Assembly: GCA_002050125.1 (NCBI GenBank)
Contig: MWTA01000030.1
Coordinates: 1-33,889, forward strand
DNA from: Anaerolineae bacterium UTCFX2
GTDB taxonomy: Bacteria > Chloroflexota > Anaerolineae > Anaerolineales > UBA4823
DNA length: 33,889 bases
Reading direction: 5' to 3'
The translations under genes and the position numbers were made by a program. The notes under the pieces were generated by a model, which worked only from the letters and a program-made list of their open reading frames with translations, did not search any database and was not told the DNA's origin. The stretch's first letter is position 1. Every line of letters starts with the position of its first letter. Positions 25,665 to 33,531 of the stretch are shown piece after piece.

Positions 25665-26051
25665 ATGACAACGATAAAATCCCTGGCTGACCTCGATCAA
25701 TTGCGTCAGGCAGCCCTGCAAAATAAACAACGCCAGGCAGAAACCGGGGATGCCTGGATGACCGTCGATCTGAGCACGCCCGCGCTCGCCTCAGGCGCTT
25801 CCAGGACGCTGAAAACGATCCTGGATTACGTCGCCGCGCGCAAACTCGAGCACGTCCACGTCCAGCAGACGGCAAACATCGGTTACGACTCGCTGGAGCC
25901 AATCGTGCGGGTCGTAATCGGCGGCAACCCGGAGGTGACGTACGGAAAGGTGACGGAGGCGGTCGCCGAACGCATCCTCACCGAACACCTGCTGGGCGGT
26001 AAGGTTGTGGAAGAATATCGGATCGAGCAGCTGCTCGCCCAACTCGGTTAG
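25665..26051 (+). CDS. HndB-like thioredoxin-fold subunit lacking all cysteines
   Basis: Resembles the small ferredoxin-like subunit found with NuoE/NuoF-like proteins in NAD-reducing hydrogenases (HndB). The typical N-terminus TIKSLADLDQLRQAALQN and C-terminus EVTYGKVTEAVAERILTEHLLGGKVVEEY are present. The four Cys that would bind [2Fe-2S] are missing: the usual TCGIAAGA is STPALASGA and the usual QTGCIGMC region is QQTANIGYDS. The mature 128-residue protein has no Cys at all, so it is probably structural. The ATG at 25665 is preferred because GGAG lies 6 nt upstream of it; GTG at 25647 is in frame. It is the first gene of the operon. Confidence 0.78.
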   Translation: MTTIKSLADLDQLRQAALQNKQRQAETGDAWMTVDLSTPALASGASRTLKTILDYVAARKLEHVHVQQTANIGYDSLEPIVRVVIGGNPEVTYGKVTEAVAERILTEHLLGGKVVEEYRIEQLLAQLG

Positions 26052-26084
26052 GCGCGGCGGAAACTTGGTCATTCAGGAGGCTAA

Positions 26085-26582
26085 ATGAGCGCTCATACAA
26101 CGGATAACGGATACAAAGAAATGGCGCGCCTGGCAATCGAAAAACACGGCACTTCGCCCGATGCGCTTATCCCCATCTTGCTGGAGGTCAACCAGGAGTA
26201 TGGGTACATCCCGGTCAAAGCGCTGACCGAGATCAAAAAGCATCTCAACGCGCCGGTCGGAGACCGGCTCATTCAAGAGGGGCATCTCTTCTCGCTGGCG
26301 TCTTTCTATCATATGCTGTCGCTCAAAGCGCGCGGCCGGCACATTGTGTTGTTTTGCGAAAGCGCGCCCTGCCACGTGACCGGCGGAAGGGCGGTCTGGC
26401 AGGCTTTACAGGAGCAGCTCTCGCTGAGCGCCGGCGAAACCAGCCCCGACGGAAAGTGGTCGCTGGTGACCACTAGCTGCCTCGGCGCCTGCGGGGTCGG
26501 ACCGGTAGTTGTGATCGACGAAGATATGTACGGCAATGTCACACCCGAACGGCTGCCGGAAATCCTGTCGAGATACGAATGA
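26085..26582 (+). CDS. NuoE-like [2Fe-2S] subunit of formate dehydrogenase
   Basis: A 24-kDa-type thioredoxin-fold ferredoxin. The four ligands are C91 and C96 (CESAPC) and C132 and C136 (CLGAC), as in NuoE, HndA and HydC. The N-terminal helical part (YKEMARLAIEKHGTSPDALI) is the usual one. It should bind one [2Fe-2S] cluster next to the FMN subunit encoded downstream. AGGAGG precedes the ATG. The gene overlaps the next one at ATGA (26579-26582), showing translational coupling. 165 residues is typical. Confidence 0.93.
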   Translation: MSAHTTDNGYKEMARLAIEKHGTSPDALIPILLEVNQEYGYIPVKALTEIKKHLNAPVGDRLIQEGHLFSLASFYHMLSLKARGRHIVLFCESAPCHVTGGRAVWQALQEQLSLSAGETSPDGKWSLVTTSCLGACGVGPVVVIDEDMYGNVTPERLPEILSRYE

Positions 26583-26593
26583 TGGAGGTAAAG

Positions 26594-28261
26594 GTGATCA
26601 ATAAACGTGCGCTGGTTCTCGTATCTGACGACTCGGAAAGCCGCCGGCTGGGCAGCCAGGAACTGCTGCAAGCGCTTCGGACTGAAATTGACCGCTGTGG
26701 GTTGGCAAACGAAGTGGATCTCAACACGATTGTGGACGTGGGCGCCAAAAACTTATTACCGCTGGTCATCATCTACCCCGAAGCCGTCGTGTATGGACCC
26801 GTCCATCCTGCGGACGCCGGACGGATCGTGAAAGAACATCTGTCGCAGGGTCGCGTCATCGAGGAGATGATCGTCCCAAAACACCAGCTCACCGGACGAA
26901 TCGCCTGGCTGGCGGCGCGCTCCGGCGCGCTGCCGGCAGCGCAGCGCATTGTGCTGGAACGCGCCGGGCGGATCGACCCGGAAAGCATCGAGGATTACAT
27001 CATCTACGACGGCTATCAAGCGCTGACAAAAGCGTTGACGCAGATGACGCCCGCCCAGGTGATTGAAGAACTGACGATTTCAGGCTTACAGGGGCGCGGC
27101 GGCGCGGGCTTTCCGACGGGCAAAAAATGGGAGATCGTCGCCTCCACGTCCGGGAGCAAAAAATACGTGATCTGCAACGCCGACGAAAGCGAACCGGGCA
27201 CCTACAAAGACCGGGTGATCCTGGAAAGCGACCCCCATTCGATCGTCGAAGCTATGGCGCTGGCGGCTTATGCAATCGGCGCTGACGAAGGCTTTATCTA
27301 CATTCGGGGAGAGTATCAACTGGCGCAGCAGCGCTTCCAAAAGGCGATCGAGCAGGCGCAAGCGTTGGGCTTGCTCGGCGAGCATATCCTGGGCACGGAT
27401 TTCAGCTTCCACCTGCACATCCACTCCGGCGCCGGCGCTTACGTCTGCGGCGAGGAAACCGCGCTGATCGAATCGATCGAAGGCAAGCGCGGCGAACCGC
27501 GCTCGCGTCCCCCCTACCCTACCACGCATGGGCTGTGGGGCTGCCCCACGCTGGTGAACAACGTCGAGACGCTGGCAAACGTTCCGCCGATCCTGCGGCG
27601 GAGCGGCGAATGGTACAAAAAATTTGGAACCCCCAGCAGCCCGGGGACGAAAGTCTACACCATCTTCGGAAATGTCAACCTGACCGGCGTGTTCGAAGTC
27701 CCGATGGGGATTACGCTCCGGGAAGCGATTAGCATCTACGCCAAGGGGATGAAAAACGGGGCAGCGTTCAAATTGGCGCAGACGGGAGGCTCGAGCGGTT
27801 CGCTGATCCCCGCCAGCCTGCAAGACACGCCGCTGGATTTCGCAGCCACGCGCAAAGCCGGCGTTTCGCTCGGCTCGGGCGCGCTGCTGATCGCCGACGA
27901 AAACACCTGTGTAGTGGACCTGGTAAAAGTGCTGCTCAACTTCTTCCGTTTTGAAAGCTGCGGCAAATGCACCCCCTGCCGCATCGGTACCCAGCGCAGC
28001 TATGAAATTCTCACGCGCATCACTCAAGGACAGGCGGAGCTTGACGCCCTGGACGAGTTGTTAAAGCTGGCGGATCAAATGGTAAGGCTTTCAAACTGCG
28101 GCTTGGGTCAGACCGCCGCAGTGCCGATCCGTGACATGCTCAAACACTTCAGGACCGAAGTGGAAGCCCACATCCAGTTGGGGGTGTGTCCGACCGGCGT
28201 CTGCCCGATGCGGGTCGAGGCCCCCGCGGCGGAGGAAATGCAGCCGCTGGCATCCGCGTGA
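26594..28261 (+). CDS. NuoF-like NADH/FMN-binding subunit of formate dehydrogenase
   Basis: Carries the FMN and NAD(H) site. Numbered from the ATG at 26579, the glycine-rich loop GRGGAGFPTGKKWE is at 172-185, the NAD/FMN segments ICNADESEPGTYKDR and GAGAYVCGEETALIESIEGKRGEPRSRPP follow, and the N3-type [4Fe-4S] ligands are C461, C464, C467 and C507. An N-terminal thioredoxin-like extension (1-120) has no cluster cysteines. The C-terminus retains CPTGVC (537-542) but stops before the two-cluster ferredoxin domain found in HydB/HndC. Start choice: GTG at 26594 with GGAGG at 26584-26588 is better placed than the overlapping ATGs at 26579 and 26582. Confidence 0.93.
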   Translation: MINKRALVLVSDDSESRRLGSQELLQALRTEIDRCGLANEVDLNTIVDVGAKNLLPLVIIYPEAVVYGPVHPADAGRIVKEHLSQGRVIEEMIVPKHQLTGRIAWLAARSGALPAAQRIVLERAGRIDPESIEDYIIYDGYQALTKALTQMTPAQVIEELTISGLQGRGGAGFPTGKKWEIVASTSGSKKYVICNADESEPGTYKDRVILESDPHSIVEAMALAAYAIGADEGFIYIRGEYQLAQQRFQKAIEQAQALGLLGEHILGTDFSFHLHIHSGAGAYVCGEETALIESIEGKRGEPRSRPPYPTTHGLWGCPTLVNNVETLANVPPILRRSGEWYKKFGTPSSPGTKVYTIFGNVNLTGVFEVPMGITLREAISIYAKGMKNGAAFKLAQTGGSSGSLIPASLQDTPLDFAATRKAGVSLGSGALLIADENTCVVDLVKVLLNFFRFESCGKCTPCRIGTQRSYEILTRITQGQAELDALDELLKLADQMVRLSNCGLGQTAAVPIRDMLKHFRTEVEAHIQLGVCPTGVCPMRVEAPAAEEMQPLASA

Positions 28262-28328
28262 GCGCGCGTTGTTCACACAAATTGAGGTTGATACCCTGGT
28301 ATGAAAGATGATTAAGGAGCGCTGATAC

Positions 28329-31088
28329 ATGATAACCTTGAAAATTGACGGTAAAACCGTTGAAGTCCCAGAGAACACCACCGTCCTGCGCGCCGCGGAA
28401 GCTGCGGGCATCACCATTCCAACCCTGTGCGACCATCCCGATCTGACGCCCTACGGTGGCTGCCGCTTGTGTGTGGTGGAAGTGAAAGGCTACCGCCTGC
28501 CCATGGCGTCTTGCGCGCTGCCGGTCAGCCAGGATATGGAAGTGATTACCGAAAACCCGGCGCTGGCGGAAGCGCGCCGCGGCATCTTGGAATTGCTCCT
28601 GTCGGATTATTACGATCAAGGCTATGAAGACGGGCTCGGCGGGTCAAATGAACTGCTGCATTGGGCTGAGCATTATCACATCGACCTTGAGCAGGCAATG
28701 GCAAAACAGCCCCGTTATCGCGTCGACAGCGACCCCAACCCCTTCGTCTGGGTGGATATGAATAAATGCATTCTGTGCACGCGCTGTATTCGCGCCTGCG
28801 CTGATGTGCAGGGTCGCTTCGTCTGGAGCCTGGCCGCGCGCGGCGCACACACGCAGGTGGTCGCCGGGGCGGGTACCACCATGCTGGACGCGCGCTGCGA
28901 ATCGTGCGGCGCGTGCGTAGCGTACTGCCCCACCGGCGCGCTCAACAACAAAATGTCGCTGCACCTCGGCGCGGCGGATCGCAAGGTGACTACAACCTGC
29001 ACCTACTGCGGGGTTGGATGCCAGCTCGAACTCAACGTGAAAGACGACAAGGTCATTCGGGTCACCTCCAACTCCGACGCCGCCGTCAACGGCATGCGCC
29101 TCTGCGTCAAGGGACGTTACGGATACGATTTCATCCATCACCCCGACCGCCTGACCCAGCCGCAGGTGCGCAAATATCTCTTAGATGGCACGCCGCGCCC
29201 GCCGGGTCGCGGCGAGTGGGTCACGGTGGACTGGGATACCGCGCTGGACCTCACCGCAGCAAAGCTGAGCGCCTGCCGCGATATCTACGGTTCAAACAGC
29301 CTGGGGATATTGTGTTCAGCCAAATGCCTCAACGAAGAAAATTATCTGTTCAATAAGTTTGCCCGGCAAGTCATTGGCACGAATAATATCGATCACTGCG
29401 CCCGTCTCTGACACTCCAGCACGGTCGCCGGTCTGGCGGCTTCCTTTGGCTCTGGCGCAATGACCAACACGATGGCAGATATCGCTTCACATGCGAAAGC
29501 AATGCTGATCATCGGCTCGAACACCACTGAACAACATCCCGTGTTTGGCACGATGATCCGTCAGGCAGTCATGCATCGCGGGGTAAAGCTCGTCGTCGCG
29601 GACCCGCGCAAAATCGACATCACCGAATTTGCGACGCTGCACTTACAGCTCAGACCGGGCACCGATATCCCGCTGGTCAACGGGCTGATGAACATCATCC
29701 TCGAAAAAGGCTGGGAGGATCGCGATTTTATCCTCAACCGCACCGAGGGCTTCGATGAAGTGCGCCAAACGCTCGAACACTACACTCCGGAGCACGTGGC
29801 GCAGCTCACCGGCATCCCGCTCGAAAAGCTCTACGAAGCGGCGGAGATCCTGGCGACCAACAAGCCTATGGCAGTCATGTGGGCAATGGGGATCACCCAG
29901 CACATCGTCGGCGTCAACAACGTGATGGACCTGGCAAACCTACAAATGATGCTGGGCAACCTCGGAGTTCCGGGCGGGGGCGTCAACCCTCTGCGCGGTC
30001 AGAACAACGTGCAGGGCGCCTGCGATATGGGCGGGCTGCCCAACGTCTATTCCGGGTATCAGAACGTCACACTGGACGCCAGCCGGGAGAAGTTCGAAGC
30101 TGCCTGGGGCGCCCAGCTATCTCAAACCGTGGGAATGACGGTGACCGAAATGATCCCTGGGATCGAAGAGGACAAGATTCACGCCCTCTACGTCCTGGGC
30201 GAAGACCCGATAGTGAGCGACCCCAACAGCAGCCACATCCGCAAGTGCATGGAAGAGTGCGACCTGGTGATCCTGCAGGAGATCTTCCCCTCTGAGACCT
30301 CGCCGTATGCCGATATCTTGCTGCCTGGCGCAAGCTTCGCCGAAAAATCGGGCACATTTACCAACACCGAGCGCCGCGTCCAGATGGTCCACCAGGCGAT
30401 ATCTCCGCCGGGAGAGGCGCGCCCGGATTGGTGGATCATCGCGGAAATCGCGCGCCGGGTGCTCGCCCAGGGCGCGCGCCAGGTTCAACCCGCGCCCTAT
30501 TCCGGCTGGGAATACGAAAACACTTCCCAGATCATGGACGAGGTGGCGGCGCTGACACCCAGCTACGCTGGCGTATCGCACGCCCGCCTCGAACGCGACC
30601 CCGCCGGGCTGCACTGGCCCGTCAAAGACGCCGAACACCCCGGCACGCCGATCCTGCATGTCGGACAGTTCACGCGCGGCAAGGGTCATTTCATGCCGGT
30701 CGAGCACGTCCCGCCAGCCGAACTGCCGGACGAAGCTTATCCCATGCTGCTCAACACCGGGCGCGTTCTGTATCACTGGCACGGCGGCGAGATGACCCGC
30801 AGATCCGCAGGCTTGCTCGAGATCTACAGTCACGCAAAAATCGAGATTAATCCCGAGGACGCGCGCATGCTGGGGCTGAACGGCAAACGCCGCGTCCGCG
30901 TCAGCTCACGCCGGGGCAGCATTGAAGCCCACGCCTGGATCACTGACCGGGTTCCAACGGGGATGATTTTCTCCAACTTTCACTTTCCTGAATCATCCGC
31001 CAACGAGTTGACGATTGCGGCGCTCGATCCGGTTGCCAAGATCCCGGAATACAAGATCTGTGCAGTGCGGGTTGAAGCGCTGGATTAA
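28329..31088 (+). CDS. fdhA: Formate dehydrogenase alpha subunit, selenocysteine-containing (read through TGA at 29409)
   Basis: The catalytic Mo/W-bisPGD subunit oxidising formate to CO2, or the reverse; 919 residues when the in-frame TGA at 29409-29411 is read as selenocysteine 361. The N-terminal half is NuoG-like: [2Fe-2S] ligands C34, C45, C48, C62; two [4Fe-4S] clusters at C147/C150/C153/C157 and C190/C193/C196/C200; then the Mo-domain [4Fe-4S] at C224/C227/C231/C259. Just before the TGA is NNIDHCARL and just after it HSSTVAGLAASFGSGAM, the formate dehydrogenase active site with Sec followed by His. The His/Cys [4Fe-4S] motif expected near residues 90-115 is absent. AAGGAG precedes the ATG. 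The frame continues to 31088 without another stop. Confidence 0.95.
29409..29440 (+). promoter_or_regulatory. Selenocysteine codon and bacterial SECIS hairpin
   Basis: TGA at 29409-29411, then 12 nt later a perfect 6-bp stem: GTCGCC (29424-29429) with GGCGGC (29435-29440), one T-G pair, closing the loop GGTCT (29430-29434). The same GGTCT loop is found in the E. coli fdhF SECIS that SelB binds, at a similar distance from the UGA. Confidence 0.88.
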
Positions 31089-31117
31089 GCTTACAATTTC
31101 AACCGGTAAAAAACGGA

Positions 31118-31158
31118 TAAAACAGGTATCCTTTGTAAAATGGATACCTGTTTTAATT
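31118..31158 (+). terminator. Terminator after fdhA
   Basis: A 14-bp perfect stem: TAAAACAGGTATCC (31118-31131) with GGATACCTGTTTTA (31142-31155), a 10-nt loop, then TT. The T-rich end of the stem (TTTTAATT) makes it a plausible intrinsic terminator of the fdh operon, 29 nt after the stop codon. Confidence 0.75.
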
Positions 31159-31171
31159 GCAAATTATCTGA

Positions 31172-31177
31172 TATACT
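31172..31177 (+). promoter_or_regulatory. Extended -10 promoter for the lipoprotein cluster
   Basis: TATACT preceded by TGA, giving a TG-N extended -10, 75 nt before the ATG at 31253. It lies just after the fdh terminator. Confidence 0.45.
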
Positions 31178-31252
31178 CAACTTTGATCTCGGAAAGATAA
31201 ATCACTTGCAATTACCGGCTCACCGCTCAAGGCAGTTTTGAGGAAGAATAGC

Positions 31253-31978
31253 ATGATCACGAGATCCAGACTTATCGTCACCGCAATCGTCTTAGTGGTA
31301 TTATCCAGCGCCTGCTCCAGCCGCCCGCAGCCATCTGAAGTCCCCGGTCTGGCACATACCCTCGCCGTGCGCACGCTGGTTGCCCAGCAAGGCGTGAGTT
31401 ATTTTGCAACCGCAACGCCGTCGCCCGAGCCCGAGCTGGTTGCCGTTTTTGATGAAGTCCATCTCAGCAATTCAATTGAGCAGCCACAGCCGTACCCCAG
31501 CGCAACGCCGGCGCCGTCGTTGACGCCCCTCGATCGCAGCCTTGATTCTTATGAGTACGCCGACCTCTGCAAGAACAAAGCGCAGTTCGTCGCCGATATA
31601 TCCTTCCCGGATTTGACCGAAGTGAAACCGGGTCAGCGGTTCACCAAAGTCTGGCGGATGCTCAACAGCGGGACCTGCGTCTGGACGCCGAATTACACGC
31701 TCGTGTTCACCTTTGGCGATCGCATGGGCGGTCTCTCGCCAAAACCGATCGGTCTCGAAGTGCCGCCGGGCGAGATGGTCAACATCTCGGTCGACCTGGT
31801 TGCGCCAACCGTTAAAGGCGTTTATCAGGGAAACTGGATGTTCGAGAACGAAGAGGGGGAACAGTTCGGGACCAGCTCCGGGCCCAATAACTTCATCTGG
31901 GTGGCGGTCGCCGTAGGGCGCCTGCAAGGCCTCGACGGGCTTGGGCAGGTCTTTGGCATCTGCGGCGGCGGGGGTTGA
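31253..31978 (+). CDS. NBR1-like domain lipoprotein 1
   Basis: Signal peptide ending SSAC (lipidated C21, a slightly off-consensus lipobox), then a segment LAHTLAVRTLVAQQGVSY, a Pro/Thr/Ser linker (ATPSPEP, SATPAPSLTP), and an NBR1-type FW beta-sandwich over about residues 95-215. The domain has the typical KPGQRFTKVWRMLNSGTCVW, GDRMGG, VPPGEMVNISVDL and GVYQGNWMFENEEGEQFG. Two Cys, one before the domain and one in GTCVW, can form a disulfide. The start ATG at 31253 has GAGGA 8 nt upstream; the earlier TTG at 31238 is not preferred. It heads a tandem set of related genes. Confidence 0.85.
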   Translation: MITRSRLIVTAIVLVVLSSACSSRPQPSEVPGLAHTLAVRTLVAQQGVSYFATATPSPEPELVAVFDEVHLSNSIEQPQPYPSATPAPSLTPLDRSLDSYEYADLCKNKAQFVADISFPDLTEVKPGQRFTKVWRMLNSGTCVWTPNYTLVFTFGDRMGGLSPKPIGLEVPPGEMVNISVDLVAPTVKGVYQGNWMFENEEGEQFGTSSGPNNFIWVAVAVGRLQGLDGLGQVFGICGGGG

Positions 31979-32039
31979 AAGAAATAACCTGGCTGGCGTG
32001 GATCGCCGGCGACTAAAACTGGTAAAGAAGGATAAGGTT

Positions 32040-32675
32040 ATGAAACGAGTTACACTCTTATTGGTGTGTCTGATTTTACTTGCGTCTTGCGCCTCCCCGA
32101 AGCAAACTAACCCGGCTGCGCTTCAATTCACGGCAACCAGTTCCCCAGCTTTGCCGACCCATACGCCCTTACCCACCAACACGAGCGTCCCCACCCCTAC
32201 GCCGACCAGCACGCAAAAACCGCCGGCAACTGAAGTGCCTGCCTCCCCGGTTCCGCCCAGCCCGACCATTCAGGCGTGCACCAACCAGGCAGAGTTTGTG
32301 CGCCACCTGTCCGTGTCGGATAACACCCAACTGCTGCCCGGGGTTTATTTTGCCAAAGTCTGGCGCATCAAAAATATCGGGACGTGCACCTGGACCACCG
32401 ATTACGCGTTTGTCTTCAACAACGGCGACAATTTCAGCTCTGTTTCCGAGACCATGCTGACTCACGAGGTAAAACCCGGCGAGACGGTCGACGTTCAAGT
32501 GACGATGGTCACGCCCATGGAGCCCAATACCTATTCCAGTTACTGGATGCTAAAAGATCCCGCTGGAAATACGTTTGGCGCCGGCGCGGCAGCCGACCAA
32601 CCTTTTTCAGCCGTTGTTGTGGTCGAACCGCTCAAGTTTAATAAGCGCCTGCTGGAGACCCTCTCCTGCGGCTGA
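32040..32675 (+). CDS. NBR1-like domain lipoprotein 2
   Basis: Signal peptide with a perfect lipobox LASC (lipidated C17), a Thr/Pro linker (HTPLPTNTSVPTPTPTST and onward), then one FW beta-sandwich: ACTNQAEFVRHLSVSDNTQL, FAKVWRIKNIGTCTWTTDY, VKPGETVDVQVTM and TYSSYWMLKDPAGNTFGAG. Conserved Cys pair as in its neighbours. 211 residues. The start ATG at 32040 is chosen for the signal peptide and the AAGGATAAGG upstream; the longer frame from 31941 would overlap the previous gene. It probably shares a transcript with lipoprotein 1 (62-nt gap). Confidence 0.86.
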   Translation: MKRVTLLLVCLILLASCASPKQTNPAALQFTATSSPALPTHTPLPTNTSVPTPTPTSTQKPPATEVPASPVPPSPTIQACTNQAEFVRHLSVSDNTQLLPGVYFAKVWRIKNIGTCTWTTDYAFVFNNGDNFSSVSETMLTHEVKPGETVDVQVTMVTPMEPNTYSSYWMLKDPAGNTFGAGAAADQPFSAVVVVEPLKFNKRLLETLSCG

Positions 32676-32719
32676 TAAGCCAACCTTCTGGCGCGTTGCG
32701 CCAGTCAGCGAGCGAGAAT

Positions 32720-33391
32720 ATGATCCAAAAAAACATCCTGCGCCTGGCTTGGGCGCTGAGCGCGGTTATCCTGGCAGGTTGCGCTTCGACAGGAAGTCCC
32801 AGCGCTTCAAATTCGGCTTCCGCGCAAATGATCGCCACTCCGATCGTTGTGCGCATGCTCAGGCTGGACCTGCCAGCGGTGAATTTCACGCCCACCCCCG
32901 CACCTACTCAGCCTCCTGCGCCTACCGTTCATGTAAATCTGCCTCCCACCCACACGCCGGTGAACAATTCCGCGGAAACCGCGCAATCCCCGGAGGCGAC
33001 CGCCGCGCCAGCCTGCGCCAACTCAGCCGAATTTGTCCGCCACCTGTCCATTTCCGACAACACCGCTCTCCAGGCAGGACAGCCGTTTGCGAAGATCTGG
33101 CTGGTTAAGAACACCAGCGGCTGTGTCTGGAGCGAAGCCTATTCGCTGCGTTTCTACTCCGGCGATGAAATGAACGGACCCGCCCAGATCCAACTGCCCC
33201 ACCCGGTTAACCCGGGCGAAACCGTGGAAATCCGGCTCGACTTGGTCGCCCCCAGCGGGATAACGAGTTCGACCGGCTACTGGGTGCTGAGCGATCCCGC
33301 AGGCAACTTATTCGGGCTTGGCGTTGATGGCGCGCAGCCTCTCTCAGTGGTGATCCAAATCAAACCCACGCCAAAACCGACCCCCGGCTGA
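32720..33391 (+). CDS. NBR1-like domain lipoprotein 3
   Basis: Signal peptide with lipobox LAGC (lipidated C21), a segment MIATPIVVRMLRLDL, a Pro/Thr linker (TPTPAPTQPPAPT), then the FW domain: ACANSAEFVRHLSISDNTAL, FAKIWLVKNTSGCVWSEAY, VNPGETVEIRLDLVAP and GYWVLSDPAGNLFGLG. The NSAEFVRHLSISDNT stretch is nearly the same as in lipoprotein 2, so these two are close duplicates. It ends with a KPTPKPTPG tail. The ribosome-binding site before the ATG at 32720 is weak. 223 residues. No catalytic motif. Confidence 0.85.
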   Translation: MIQKNILRLAWALSAVILAGCASTGSPSASNSASAQMIATPIVVRMLRLDLPAVNFTPTPAPTQPPAPTVHVNLPPTHTPVNNSAETAQSPEATAAPACANSAEFVRHLSISDNTALQAGQPFAKIWLVKNTSGCVWSEAYSLRFYSGDEMNGPAQIQLPHPVNPGETVEIRLDLVAPSGITSSTGYWVLSDPAGNLFGLGVDGAQPLSVVIQIKPTPKPTPG

Positions 33392-33450
33392 GCACAGTGC
33401 CAAAAAGACGATTCGTGAAATCGGTTTTACAAACTTAAAAATTTTTACAA

Positions 33451-33489
33451 AAATTTTCCCAACTACCCCTTGCAGTTGGGAAGATTTTT
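33451..33489 (+). terminator. Terminator after lipoprotein 3, overlapping the next promoter
   Basis: TTCCCAACT (33456-33464) pairs with AGTTGGGAA (33474-33482), and the flanking A and T runs extend the stem to about 14 bp; TTTTT follows at 33485-33489. It separates lipoproteins 3 and 4. Confidence 0.82.
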
Positions 33490-33498
33490 GTCTATACT
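33470..33498 (+). promoter_or_regulatory. Promoter of lipoprotein 4
   Basis: TTGCAG (33470-33475), a 17-nt spacer and TATACT (33493-33498), 33 nt before the ATG at 33532. The -35 box lies in the loop and start of the second arm of the terminator hairpin. Confidence 0.5.
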
Positions 33499-33531
33499 AA
33501 AGGTGTAACGAACAAGAGGGCTGGAGGATCC

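Noticed and set aside
27086-28027. 313-codon open frame on the minus strand inside the NuoF-like gene
   Set aside because: It is the antisense of a strongly conserved coding region in GC-rich DNA and shows no recognisable protein motif.
28269-28280. TTGTTCACACAA between the NuoF-like gene and fdhA as a Rex operator
   Set aside because: It has only TTGT/ACAA arms with a 4-nt centre, does not fit the longer Rex palindrome, and lies within an operon.
29460-31088. A separate molybdopterin oxidoreductase gene starting at the ATG at 29460, or a nonsense-mutated fdhA
   Set aside because: The ATG is inside the conserved active-site region, has no ribosome-binding site, and the TGA stands at the Sec position with a SECIS hairpin; one selenoprotein explains everything.
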